A DNA stretch of 64,000 nucleotides from positions 2,730,501 to 2,794,500 of the forward strand of contig NC_092317.1 of NCBI RefSeq assembly GCF_036785885.1. The letters run 5' to 3'. The notes beneath the pieces are model-generated. The model saw only the letters and a list, made by a program, of their open reading frames with translations. It was not told where the DNA came from and made no database searches. The position numbers were made by a program, and so were the translations under genes. This DNA is from Coffea arabica (taxonomy: Eukaryota > Streptophyta > Magnoliopsida > Gentianales > Rubiaceae). Positions 1 through 10,709 of the stretch are shown piece after piece; position 1 is the first letter of the stretch; every line of letters begins with the position of its first letter.

Positions 1-353
1 ATGTGTGAGTTTTCTCAGGTTGGGATTTCGATTGAAACATGTTATATGGTAATGTCAAATGCGTTGGCAAGTAGATATGAACATAAGCAATTAAAAATAT
101 TTAGCACATAGAAAGACCATTTGCATGGCTGTGACTTATTTATTGGCTTTAAAGCAAGTAACCTTTCTATCCCTGCTTCCTTGGGGATCAAGGGGGTGAT
201 AGTTAAGTATAAGAAACCTTTTATCAGGAACAAATCGCTGGGCATCCTTTGAAAGTGACTAGGAGAATTAAAGAAAGAATCAAGAAAATGTTCATGCCGG
301 TGAAAATGAATTTGACAATTACTTTCAAGTACTGACTTCATCTTGTGTTACAG

Positions 354-599
354 GTGCTGGGCACTGATTCTGGAGGCACAAAGGAGCTTGTTGAACACAA
401 CGTAACTGGTCTTCTCCATCCTTTGGGGCGTCCAGGGGCTCAAGTTCTCGCCAAAGATATTCAGTACTTGCTTGAGAATCCATCGGCAAGAAAGCAAATG
501 GGAACAGAAGGAAGAAAGAAAGTGGAAAAAATGTACTTGAAGAAACACCTGTTCAAGAAATTTGGAGAGGTCCTCTACAGCTGCATGAGGATAAAATAG
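354..599 (+). CDS. Glycosyltransferase family 4 protein, last exon (partial)
   Basis: This is the terminal exon of a plant GT-B fold glycosyltransferase (glycosyl transferase group 1 / UDP-glycosyltransferase superfamily type). The rest of the gene lies left of the window. A TTACAG acceptor ends at 353, the exon reads 81 codons and stops with TAG at 597-599. The start of the exon carries the family signature GTDSGGTKELVEHNVTGLLH, the C-terminal part of the nucleotide-sugar-binding domain with its conserved Glu. It is followed by an amphipathic tail (VLAKDIQYLLENPSARKQMG) typical of the end of these enzymes. The sugar donor and acceptor cannot be told from this exon. Family assignment is firm; the exact member is not. 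Confidence 0.85.
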   Translation: MLGTDSGGTKELVEHNVTGLLHPLGRPGAQVLAKDIQYLLENPSARKQMGTEGRKKVEKMYLKKHLFKKFGEVLYSCMRIK

Positions 600-1405
600 C
601 ACACGCTAGAGTTTATCTTCATTTTTTTGACCATTAGGCATATAGAATCTTACACAGGAAATCTGTAGCCCCACAAACGATTTATTGTAATGATTGTATT
701 ATCATCCATTCCTGCGAGGTGCTTTTGGGATCAATTCAAAAACGGATTGACGAGTAAATCAAGCCATTCAAGTGATGTTATATGGTTAATGCCATGAGAT
801 AAATCTTTACCTCCAAATGGCACATGGAAAAACCATCGAAGTGTATTTACTCACTTTCCATTTTTATCTCTCATTTGAGGTGTCTTTTCAGTAGATTTTG
901 GTTTCAAATGATCCAAAGGAAAATTTGCATCATCTCCAGAGGATTAGAGGAAGGTTTGCAGCAGGTATCTTAGCGGCTACATGATGCAATTTGGCTACCC
1001 GCTGCTCGGGGCTGCCTATTCAGCTTATCTGAGGCTTCAAAGTTCAAACATCTAGAGAATACGATTAATGCCTGATCTTGGAGAGAACCATCAAATATGC
1101 ACAACTTTTTGTTCTTAGGGAAGACTTAAGGTGCTGTACTAAACAAAACTTGGGTGCTAGTAGAAACAAAAATCTCTTTATAGCATATATACAGTCATCT
1201 CTTCTGCAAGCAACACTAATCATCACTAGCAAATGCTCACATTCGGACTCGACAAATTTCCTCTTCATCAACAGCGCGTAACTTCTTTTGTTCACCGTGT
1301 AACTTTTTTTCCACAGGTTGTATTTTCACAACAGATAGTGGTGGGCTCCACACTTGGCGCGGAAATCGAGTTATCACTTGTTATCTGAGCCGCACATTTT
1401 TTTGA
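600..1405. other. Intergenic; 3' flank of the glycosyltransferase gene
   Basis: This stretch lies between the stop of the glycosyltransferase exon and the end of the convergent F-box gene. It must hold both 3' UTRs. The short open frames here match nothing I recognise, and I see no repeat or RNA gene. Confidence 0.5.
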
Positions 1406-1461
1406 GGTCCAATCTGGACCATGAACCGTGCAGGGACGGTCATACTGATGACCGTCCCTGC
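1406..1461. repeat. Two adjacent perfect hairpins just past the KFB stop codon
   Basis: GGTCCA-ATC-TGGACC occupies 1406-1420. A stronger hairpin follows: GCAGGGACGGTCAT (1430-1443), loop ACTG (1444-1447), ATGACCGTCCCTGC (1448-1461), a perfect 14-bp stem. On the minus strand it begins 10 nt after the KFB stop codon, so it should lie in that mRNA's 3' UTR. Its function is unknown. It could be a stability element or the footprint of a small palindromic insertion. Confidence 0.75.
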
Positions 1462-1471
1462 CCCAAATCCC

Positions 1472-2542
1472 TCACATTTGTAGACAGCAGCCTGACTGGA
1501 CATGGCCAGAGAAACCGTCTCGTGTCTCAACCTTTGTCCACTTGTAACTCTTCAAGTCCAACATGTAAATCTTGTGGGGCTCACTGAATCTAGGAGAGCC
1601 TATCAAAAGTAGATTCCCCTGCCACGCTGTCACATACGATACGTTCCTTATGTCAGCCGGAAGCTGAGTCACAGCTTGCCATTTGGAATTCTGAAGAATT
1701 GCCACGTCAGCATCTCGACACATAAGCAATCTCCCATCTCCGGCGCCACCAACACAGGTCCGGGGACACGTGGCAATATCCAAGAAGTCATTTTGGACTG
1801 GATCCCATTGCCAAGTAGAAAGATCAAACGATTCTGCACTTGTTGTGAATCTACCTTGCATGTTTGTATGGTAGCCACCAATGACATGGAACTTGCCACC
1901 TTGGAAAGCTCCCTTTGACTCATCACGTTCCATTGCCATGTCAGGCAATTGTACCCACTTATCCTTTGCCACGTCATACGCTAGAGCTGAGCTCAATGCA
2001 TTCTTTTCATCGTCGTGCCCGCCGGCGACAAACACCGTCCGCTTAAGATCCGACGCACATGCAAAGAATGATCTCCGGCAACCTGGCATGTCAGCCCCCC
2101 GCCGCCACGAAGCAGTAGAAAAACTATAGACAAAAACAGCGTTAGAAACCTCCCATGTATCTGGGTTCCACCCGCCCATGACCACCAAGTTCAACCCCAC
2201 CCCGACAAGCTGGCAAAACATAGGCAACCCCTCGGTGTATCCGGGCACCGGTGGAAGCTCAGTCCAGTAACCGTTTTCGGGTTCACAAAGGGTGAGCCTG
2301 TAAACCGGGGTGGCGGGCAGCTTCACGGATCCGGATTTTGGGGTCGGGTCGAAATGCGCTTGGGCCATGACAATGACTGTGCTTGTAAAGCCCGCGGCTT
2401 TCCTTCGGCGCATAAACTCAGGCTGCTGAATCTGAAGCTTCCAACTCTTACACACGGATGCAACAGAGGAGAAATGATTGTAGGGGACACGTACAAGACA
2501 TTCGAGTCCGACATCATCTGGAAGACCCGGAAGAAGCTCCAT
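1472..2542 (-). CDS. F-box/kelch-repeat protein (KFB family, At1g80440/At1g15670-like)
   Basis: A single-exon gene of 356 codons. Residues 2-48 form an F-box (LLPGLPDDVGLECLVRVP, then SVCKSW), which docks to SKP1 in an SCF ubiquitin ligase. The remainder is a kelch propeller, with the diglycine strands MGGW (about 122-125), AGGH (173-176) and IGGY (221-224) each followed by a Trp in the W-(x)-LPxM pattern. The C-terminus GHVQSGCCLQM matches the usual end of the family. From established knowledge, Arabidopsis relatives (KMD/KFB-PAL) target type-B response regulators of cytokinin signalling and phenylalanine ammonia-lyase for degradation; which substrate applies here is not visible. Length and intronless structure fit the family. 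The start follows a TATA box by about 60 bp. Confidence 0.92.
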   Translation of the reverse strand: MELLPGLPDDVGLECLVRVPYNHFSSVASVCKSWKLQIQQPEFMRRRKAAGFTSTVIVMAQAHFDPTPKSGSVKLPATPVYRLTLCEPENGYWTELPPVPGYTEGLPMFCQLVGVGLNLVVMGGWNPDTWEVSNAVFVYSFSTASWRRGADMPGCRRSFFACASDLKRTVFVAGGHDDEKNALSSALAYDVAKDKWVQLPDMAMERDESKGAFQGGKFHVIGGYHTNMQGRFTTSAESFDLSTWQWDPVQNDFLDIATCPRTCVGGAGDGRLLMCRDADVAILQNSKWQAVTQLPADIRNVSYVTAWQGNLLLIGSPRFSEPHKIYMLDLKSYKWTKVETRDGFSGHVQSGCCLQM

Positions 2543-2601
2543 ATTTTTTGTTTTGCTTGATGATAATATGGTTGTTGTAGGATTTGGAAAGCAGAGAACG
2601 G

Positions 2602-2612
2602 CTTTTATAAAT
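2602..2612 (-). promoter_or_regulatory. TATA box of the F-box/kelch gene
   Basis: Read on the minus strand this is ATTTATAAAAG, about 60 bp upstream of the KFB start codon. That predicts a 5' UTR of roughly 30 nt. It is a motif match only. Confidence 0.45.
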
Positions 2613-2856
2613 GGTGGAAAGTGGAGTTTGTTAATTTTTTTTGACGCAGATTGAAAGAAAAAAAAGAAAAAAAGGAAAAGTGAAAGGCAGAATAAAGTTG
2701 AAGCCTTTCTAGAAGGTGGAGAGATGTTGAGGAGGATGGATGATGAATGATTATGCAGGGAACTGGACCGTCACAACGTTGTTGTTTGTAGAAGTGGGGT
2801 ATTGCTACTCTTTATAGACAAGAGAAAGTGGCGTGTGATTCTGCCAAGGGAAAAAG

Positions 2857-2943
2857 GAAGGACAGGGACACTACCAAATCTCTAGAAGGACAGGGGCACT
2901 ACCAAATCTGGGCTACAAATTCTTCTAGAAGGACAGGGACAAA
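2857..2943. repeat. 28-bp minisatellite, two and a half units
   Basis: The unit GAAGGACAGGG(A)CACTACCAAATCT starts at 2857 and 2885, and its first part recurs at 2928. It lies about 300 bp upstream of the KFB gene. Confidence 0.75.
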
Positions 2944-4071
2944 TGATCAGATCCACAGTATAGCTATAGTTGTAGCAGCATCATCAAATATCCTGATTCA
3001 TGGTTTCGTATTATTCTATGGGAATTTATTATCAACCCGAGACTGGAGACCCGCAGACCATAGCCTTGTAATCCAATTGGCCCGTCTGTATGGTACTAAT
3101 TAACTATGTTTTAATTGGGATTAGTTTGTGTCTACGTGGTTCTTGAAGACTCTTTTTGAACTTTTATTCCTGGTTTTTTCTGTTTGACTTTGACCAGACA
3201 GTTAATAATAATAGACTTTGATTAAGTGATAGTACGTTTTAAACAGCTAGTTAAATGTAATCTGCCTGCCTCAGCGGTCAAGTAAGTCATATTCCTTCTT
3301 TTGTTTCTGCGGAGGTCCCGTCCCGGATGCGGGATGGCCTTCAAGTCTAAGGTATGATTTGTCTACTTTTTGCTACCTATTCCGTTAACGTTACGAATAA
3401 TATAATATAATATAATTGGGGGGGGGGGGGGTCAAAATCATCAAGCCTTGCCCGTGGTCTTCACCATTATTCTAGTGCACATTAAGCTGGAGCAGACAAT
3501 CAATCACTCTCTTCAGGAGCTGACCGGATTGATATGGTAGTAGTATTCAAGTACAGGAGTGCCATTACGTGAAATGATGAGAGTGGAAACTTTGATAAAT
3601 TTTTATTGACCATTGCTTTCGACCCGTAAAGAAGTCGATGTATTTTCATATTGTGTCCAGCAGTGTCCCAAATGACGAATTCAACATCACTCACTAGTTA
3701 TTCTTTAATTTTTCAATTTACTCCCGGGTGAATCATGATTAATTGCCAATGTTTAGTTTTTTCACAATTCCAATTTACACGTCATATGTCCGAACAGTTT
3801 TCAATCTCAATTTCAATGTAGGATAGACTGGGGGAGTTAAGAGGTAACTATTGGAGATGGTGAGAGGGATGATTTTCGGTGAAATGCCAGACAGCAAGGA
3901 CAAGATCATATTACCTTAACAGCCAGCATACCATGGCAAATCCGGAAGTCAAGAAATGAGTATCAGTTTAATGGCAACGGACTATATAGATCAGTCATAG
4001 AAAAGGCTCAAAGTGAGTGGTTTTGCTCGTAGCTCCCGCTTGATACCGGATAAAGCAAATTCGCCATGACG
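2944..4071. other. Intergenic, no gene seen
   Basis: Non-coding sequence with a 14-nt G run at 3418-3431. Nothing else was recognised. Confidence 0.45.
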
Positions 4072-4533
4072 ACGGTGGACTCCTCCACTTGAAGGGACAA
4101 TCAGATCAATACAAATGCAGCTATCTCACCAAATATGATCAGAACAGGATTGAGCATTGTAGCAAGGAATTAGACTAGAAGAGTGGTCACAGAGCTTGGG
4201 AGATACAAAAACAAAAGAAAGGTTATGCAATAGTAGAGGAAGCTGACGCTATAAGGATGGCCCTAATCATGGCTAAGGAGGCAGGATGGCAACAGATTGA
4301 GATTTAATCACACTACAAAAATATCATAGACAAAGTATAAGTAACGAATTAGGAAGTCCCCACCATAGCGACTCTTCTAGAGGATATTAATGTTGAGTGA
4401 GATATTTGTTCACTGTACCTTCTCTTTTGTATATAGGACAGGGAATAGATAAGCTCATAATCTTGCTCTAATGACTCTGCAACTAATTTCTCACGTTAGA
4501 TGGAATTCAAGCTTTCCCCTGTGGCTAGATGAG
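4072..4533 (+). pseudogene. LINE-type RNase H domain relic (RVT_3-like)
   Basis: Translated pieces in shifting frames match the RNase H-like domain that plant non-LTR retrotransposons and their relatives carry at the C-terminus. They are NAAISPNMIRTGLSIVARN near 4114-4170, EADAIRMALIMAKEAGWQQIE near 4241-4303, IATLLEDI near 4364-4387 and RTGNR...NLALMT near 4437-4475. The order is that of the intact domain (first Asp strand, the E-A-I-x-A-L helix, then the histidine/RTGN end). Stops and frameshifts break it throughout, so it is dead. The reverse transcriptase part is absent. Confidence 0.6.
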
Positions 4534-4622
4534 AGTACACAGGTAGATATTAACACGGCTGTCCTCTTTTGTAACTAGCACCATCCAATGTTTTATTGAT
4601 ACACAAAAAAATTTAAAAAAAG

Positions 4623-4812
4623 TTTATTGACACGCATATCTTTACCGTCCAATGTTTTGTGATACGTAGTATTAATTAGATAGCTGCAACCTATAGTCGA
4701 CTCAAGTCAAAAGTTTTATTGATGCACATATCTTTACCATCCAATGTTTTATGATACACATATCTTTATTGATAATTGGATAGTTGCAACCTATAGTCGA
4801 CTCAAGTCAAGA
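4623..4812. repeat. Tandem duplication, about 92-98 bp per unit
   Basis: Two diverged copies run about 4623-4714 and 4715-4812. They share TTTATTGA(C/T)GCATATCTTTACC-like starts and identical ends (AACCTATAGTCGACTCAAGTC). A further fragment of the unit lies at about 4580-4605. Confidence 0.7.
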
Positions 4813-5508
4813 TCAAGACTCCAATTTTCTTCATTTCTTTTATTTTTGATTTTTCACCTAATTTTCTTCAATTTCTTCTCTTCCTAATCATCCCTCTCTT
4901 CATCATCTCATCATTAATCTCTCAAATTCCTTCAATAAAGTTCAATTTTGTGCCTAAACAATATGTGTAGGTTTGATTTTCTAATCTATGATTTTTTTTT
5001 TTGTTTTACTTTGTAGTTTACTAATTTTCTTAAGTAAGATTCTTATTTTCTTGGTGTCAAACTTGTCATATTGGTATAATTATAGTTCTTTTTTTCTTTG
5101 TTTTTCTTTTATTTTGCTTTGTATCTTCGCTTTTCTTTTAGTTTATTTTATTATAAACTTATTAGCAAAAGGACTATACTTATGATAATGTGTCTAAACC
5201 TTTATAATGGGATGTGCAAATTGCAGATATGATAAAATTAGCAATATATAATTTATTTTTTATTTATTTATGACGTCAAGGGTCAAAAACGATCAGTCCA
5301 ATGGTTGAACTAGTGATCCGTGGCCTAGTGACTTTTCCGATTCAATGAACGGTCTCACTCTCTGGGTTTTAAACCTTGCACAGAACAGATAAATATGTCT
5401 TGAGTTCAATATTCATAATACTACTAAAAGCCTTCATGTATGTCACCTTGCCTATCTTTATTTAGAAATTCTAAATAGAATAGTTAGTGAATGTTGTCTC
5501 ACTCGATA
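4813..5508. other. AT- and T-rich intergenic sequence
   Basis: Low-complexity pyrimidine-rich DNA followed by AT-rich sequence. The open frame near 4988-5185 encodes only Phe/Leu/Ile-rich residues and is a composition artefact. No gene was seen. Confidence 0.4.
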
Positions 5509-7050
5509 TGATAATCTTTTAACATGCATTACTCATTGGACATGTATACCTTCTGTCTTTCATTATACTACATGACTAAAAATTTTGACCAAAATTCGAT
5601 TTAGGATAGAGACTTGAACTTTAAAATGAAAATACTTCGTCTTTATGCTGGACTATTGACGTTAATACAGGAACCATCTGCATCTAACTAGTAAAATCGA
5701 TTGGGTCTCAAAAGGGGTAGAGAGTCTTAACTATAGACACATTGTGTTAATCTAGTCACACGATCTTCGGCTTCGGTGAGATTGGCACAAAGTTGACCAA
5801 AACAATGGAGGGTTCTTTCCTTTCCCTCCCAGTGCCATAGTATTTTCTTTTTAATTTCAAAAAGAAGTGCTTGATGTCAGCTAAGTAGTATCAAATCTCA
5901 TACTTATTTTTTGTGCTATAAAAGACCAAATAAAATAAAAGAAAAACGGAAAAGCAACTCTATGAATCCATATCCTCCATCCTCCCGGTAACGAAAATCA
6001 TGTAAATTCAACCAGTCCCATCTCTCACGCAAATCTGCAATGGGAGAATTAATCACAGAAAACACATGCTGAAGATAGGGGTGTGCCAAAAACAATTGAA
6101 GATCCGAAAGCCCAGAGAAATCTGATCCAATTTTGCCAGATACTGAATCCTCAGGATCAAATGTGGGTCAAATGGAATGTGAATAGTGGCATCAAGCGGA
6201 TCGAATCAAATTTCTCTTCCAATCATGAAAACCCCTAATTTCGTTTGCTACCTATCCCTGTGCACTTTTAAGACCCTCGATCCCAGTCATTTGATTCTAC
6301 AAAAAATCAACTAAAAATCCATCACAAAACCAAAAGTTCTTTTCCTTCTTTTATCTCATGCAAATGGGCTCCGTTTGGATTAGTTGTTTTTTGGGAGTGT
6401 TTTGAAAAATTTTACTGTAACAAAATTTTTAGAGTATATTTTGGGTTTTTTTAAGAAAATATTTTGGGATATTTAAGAGTAGAAGAGTTTTTAGAATATA
6501 TTTTGAAATATTTTTTAAACATTAAAACAAAATTTTAGACTACTTTTTAGAGTACTTTTTAAAAATGTTTATAATATTTGAAAAACTAATGAATCCAAAC
6601 AGAGAATTTTACCTTTGGTGTAAAGCCAAGAATCTATGGATGGGGCATGACTCATCAGTGTTAAATATGAATACTTTATGAGTCTTCAAAAGAGTAGACT
6701 TTGAATTTTTTTTTATAAGACAATAGTGAAGGAAGGGGGGCAATATATAGTATTGAATCAAATATTTTAAAAAGAGGGAGAGAGAGGGAGGGCAATAAAA
6801 GGATTAAGAATTTTATACCAAAATTCTTCAATTTCATAGAGGTTAAGTAGAAGTTGTAAAAACTTAATCCAACATAGTTAACTAATTTTTTGTATAGGTG
6901 TGATGGGTGTTTGTGGTGGTTAAGATGGTAACCTGGTTGTGTCAGTAAAATTTTTTTATATCTTATAGAGCACTTAAGGGGAAGAAGAAAGTAGGATAGA
7001 TGACGAAGGAAGTGAGAGAAGAGGGGGGAAAAAAGAAGGAAGTAAAGAAG
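5509..7050. repeat. Segmental duplication, copy 1 (two blocks)
   Basis: Blocks 5509-5787 and 6550-7050 recur joined together at 9921-10709. The first block has the same length (279 bp) in both copies. The intervening 762 bp (5788-6549) is present only here and includes most of a small MITE. The open frame on the minus strand at 6676-7071 appears in both copies and is not conserved as protein. Confidence 0.85.
6369..6604. mobile_element. hAT-like MITE
   Basis: It starts CTCCGTTTGGATTAGT and ends ATTAGTTTTTC-like sequence in inverse, with AATCCAAACAGAG at the right end. These imperfect terminal inverted repeats are of the CT(C/T)(C/T)GTTTGGATT type common in plant MITEs. It is about 236 bp, AT-rich and non-coding. 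I found no convincing target-site duplication. Confidence 0.5.
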
Positions 7051-9612
7051 ACATAGTAGAAGATATTTCAAGTGGTAGAACTGGGAATACCCTAGCTTAG
7101 TAGCTAGCTAAATTAGCCTTGAATCTAGACAATGGAGTTGCATGGTGAGACATGGACGAATGAAAATTTCTTTGAAAAAAGTGTACCATAAGTATGATTT
7201 ATCCCTGCAAAGTTTGGACCAAAAGAAACCAAGAAGTCCTAATAAAGTACCGCACAATCTACCAAAAATCCCGTTTGAAGAGTACCTTATTCATCTCCCA
7301 AAAAACAAATCCCCAACAAAACAAATAGGGATGATATCAAGTATACCACTCAGAACAAAGGCACTAAAAGCATCAAACTCTGTTGTGTTTCAACCCTGTT
7401 TCAAACAACAAAAATAAAAGAAAAACACATGTAGGTGCTCCAAGATAGCTGCACAGATGCCTACGAGTCAACAGAAAAAACTGCAATACGTTTGCTTATT
7501 CTACTACTGCAATACATGCATTGTAAGGATGTAAAACAGAAAAAACATGACAGGTACCGAACCTGTGCAATAATAATAAATAAAACCTAACTACCACTCA
7601 AAGCAGTCAATAATCAATTCTAGTACTGGAGCAGGGACCTTAGGTGTGCAATGGGTTACTTGATTCACCCTGTTCCCGAAGAGTTTGTTTAATCCGATAT
7701 ACCCGAATTAATTATCTGACTAAATTCACTAACTAGCAGAAAGTGGTAAGCAGGGTCGTCTCCTCAGGGACTGGTGAGAAATTTATTTCCTTTCAGGTCA
7801 AAACAAATAGGGGGTTTTAGAATTAAAAGCTAACTAAATAATTTAACTACAGAAAATAATTAATTAAAAGAAATAATTAAGAGAGCTCTAGCTAAGGGTA
7901 CACTTCAGAAATGGTTTAGGTCCTGATCATTGATTCCCAAATAATTCCAACAATTATTAATAGATTGGTTATAGTTGTCATACATGCGATAAACAACCAA
8001 CCCTTAATTTCTCGATAGTTAAGGTACGACCGTTAACTATTTTTCTAACCCAAAAACAACCCCAAGTACGACCGTAGGATTTAATTTCTAGATTGCATTA
8101 ATAATTAGAAAGGCTCAATCCTAACTAATAAACACGCTTCGAGGGTTTGTTTAAGTTAGATCATACGTTTCCCTGACATAAACCCAAATACACCAGTTGC
8201 TACTGAGATAGGGATATTCGAACAATTACAGATTCAATTACCCCTAACTAGCAAAATAGCCTATATAAATAATTAATTATTGCGCACTAATCAATCATAC
8301 ACACGAGCTATAACGGTTAAAAGTAGAAAATATATAAATACCAATAAATAAAAGAAATAATTAAAAGCGGTTTAGATCTCACAGTAATTGCCGAACCAAT
8401 TCATCAGTTGCCCCCTTGACTAGAATTAAGAAGCTAGTTCTCCATTGATGGAGAACAAGCTATTCGAAACTTACAATTGTCTCCAATCCGTGACATACGA
8501 GAGAGCCTCGTTTTTCTCTCCAATTGTGTTTTTCAAAAGTAAAAAGCCAAAAGCCAATAGTCAACATCAGCGGCTAGCCTTGTTGGTTTCTCCCTAATTG
8601 TCTTTTAGAAACCAAAACAAAAATCAAAGACTTAGGAAAGTGCAATTCCTTTTTCACGTTGATTCCACTCCAAAATTGAAGGAATTTCCTCCTCTATTTT
8701 CGGCTAGAAAAAGCATAAAGAAAAGCTGATGCCCGGGCTGGCCATCCTATCATTTTCCTAATTTTTAGCTTTTTGAAACCAGATAGACTTCCTCCTAATA
8801 TTCCGCCAATAATTCACGTAGACTCCTTTTGAATTGGGAAACTCTTGAAAAATCACATTTTTTATCTCTTTTTACTCCACCTTCCTAAAATTAGTACCAA
8901 ATACCAAATATAAGTAGAATCTATCAATTAATACAATATTTAGAATAATAGAAGAGGAAAATAATTATAGAATTAATGACAAAAATGCAACCTATCAAAA
9001 CAGCAACACACTTGTTCGTCAATCCAAGCATGCACTTGTAGGTTTACTCATCCTATGGCCATAACTCGATCTGATTCTCCTCTGCATCCACCTCTTCTGA
9101 TTCACTGTCTGTATCCACCTAAAACACAAAAAACACACTGCATCAAAACTCTTTCAAACCACCAAAAAAGCAAATAAAAATAAAACCTCATAAGAGGAGT
9201 TTACCTTCCCCTCACATGGATAGTAAGTAGCAATAGGCCAAGAGATTCGCTTAATAGTATGAGCAGTAACTTGACTATTTCTATTACGCCATGTTGAGTA
9301 CAAACCCGAAGTGCTTAACCTCCTTCCGAAACGCTCCTTGAATGCATCTCGGACAAGTTTTGTTAACGGACTTCGAACAGTGGATCCAAGTGAGCAGATG
9401 CAAGACCTACCTAGCCACTTGGCTAGGTAGTACAACAGCAGAACGTTGCCCCTCATCATTCATTAGGCAATAACACCTGTAGTTAGGCACAGACATCAAC
9501 AACTTTCTTGTTTTTTATTCAATGTCTTCCAATTTTCTCCTGGCCGTCTCTATTTTTTCTAGTGATAGGTTGTACCGCAGGTGCAATAATGCAAACATTT
9601 GGTCACACTCAC
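7051..9612. other. Probable retroelement remnant, unassigned
   Basis: No intact gene. Near 7746-7780 is AAGCAGGGTCGTCTCCTCAG, a phrase of a kind I associate with repetitive plant DNA. A basic 101-codon open frame on the minus strand (9154-9459, containing RSPLTKLVRDAFKERFGRRL) is followed downstream on that strand by an acidic run (VDTDSESEEVDAEEN, about 9075-9120). Together they look like a degraded transposon protein, but I cannot place the family. Confidence 0.25.
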
Positions 9613-9894
9613 AGCACAAACCCTAATTTGCAACAAAACTTGAAATCAAAAAATGTTCAACTGACAGCGACTAGTAAAAATGATAGCGACCAAAATGATT
9701 TAACCCAAATGACATTAAATACTTTCCTTTGCTTGACTTCATACATCCACAACAGCACGAACCCTAATTTGCAACAAAACTCTAAATCAAAAAATGTTCA
9801 ACTGACAGCGACTAGTAAAAATGATCGTGACCAAAATGATTTAGCCCAAATGACATTATATACTTTCCTTTGCCTGACTTCATACATTCGTAGG
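9613..9894. repeat. 141-bp tandem duplication
   Basis: Two copies (9613-9753 and 9754-9894) start AGCAC(A/G)AACCCTAATTTGC. The period, 47 codons, keeps an open frame through both copies. The resulting protein resembles nothing I know, so the open frame is probably a by-product of the duplication. Confidence 0.85.
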
Positions 9895-9920
9895 CAAAGA
9901 TCGCAGCGAAGTGTAAGAGA

Positions 9921-10709
9921 TGATAATCTTTTAACATGTATTACTCATTGGACATGTATATCTTTTGTCTTTCATTATACTACATGACTGAAAATTTTAA
10001 CCAAAATTTGATTTAAGACAGAGATTTGAACTTTAAAATGAAAATACTTCGTCTTTATGTTGGACTATTGAAGTTAATATAGGAATCATCTGCATCTAAC
10101 TAGTGAAATTGATAGGGTCTCAAAAGGGGTAGAGAGTCTTAACTATAGACACGTTGTGTTAATCTAGTCACACGATCTTCGGCTTTGGTGAGATTGGCAG
10201 AGTACTTTTTAAAAAATTTTATAATATTTGAAAAATTAATGAATTCAAACAGAGAATTTTACCTTTGGTGTAGAGCCAAGAATATATGAATGGGGCACGA
10301 CTCATCAGTGTTAAATATAAATACTTTATGAGTCTTCATAAGAGTAGATATTGAATTTTTTTTATAAGGCAATAGTGAAGGAAGGGGGGCAATATATAGT
10401 ATTGAATCAAAGATTTTAAAAAGAGGGAGAGAAAGGGAGGGAAAGGGGAGGGCAATAAAAGGATTAAGGATTTTATACCAAAATTCTTCAATTTCATAAA
10501 GGTTAAGTAAAAGTTGTTAAAACTTAATCCAGCATAGTTAACTAATTTTTTATAGGTGTGATGGGTGTTTGTGGTGGTTAAGATGGTAGCCTGGTTGTGA
10601 CAGTAAAAATTTTTTATATCTTATGGAGCACTTAAGGAGAAGAAGAAAGTAGGATAGATGATGAAGGAAGTCAGGGAAGAGAGAGGAAAAAAGAGGGAAG
10701 TAAAGAAGA
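9921..10709. repeat. Segmental duplication, copy 2 (fused)
   Basis: Positions 9921-10199 match 5509-5787 without length change. Positions 10200-10709 match 6550-7050. The junction at 10199/10200 lacks the 762 bp present in copy 1. A purine-rich run (GGGAGGGAAAGGGGAGGG, near 10430-10450) is expanded relative to copy 1. Confidence 0.85.

Noticed and set aside
4988-5185. 65-codon hydrophobic open frame
   Set aside because: Composed almost only of Phe, Leu, Ile, Ser and Tyr codons from T-rich DNA, with no gene-like context.
6676-7071. 131-codon open frame on the minus strand
   Set aside because: Lies in the duplicated segment and is broken in the other copy. Its composition follows a purine/pyrimidine-rich tract.
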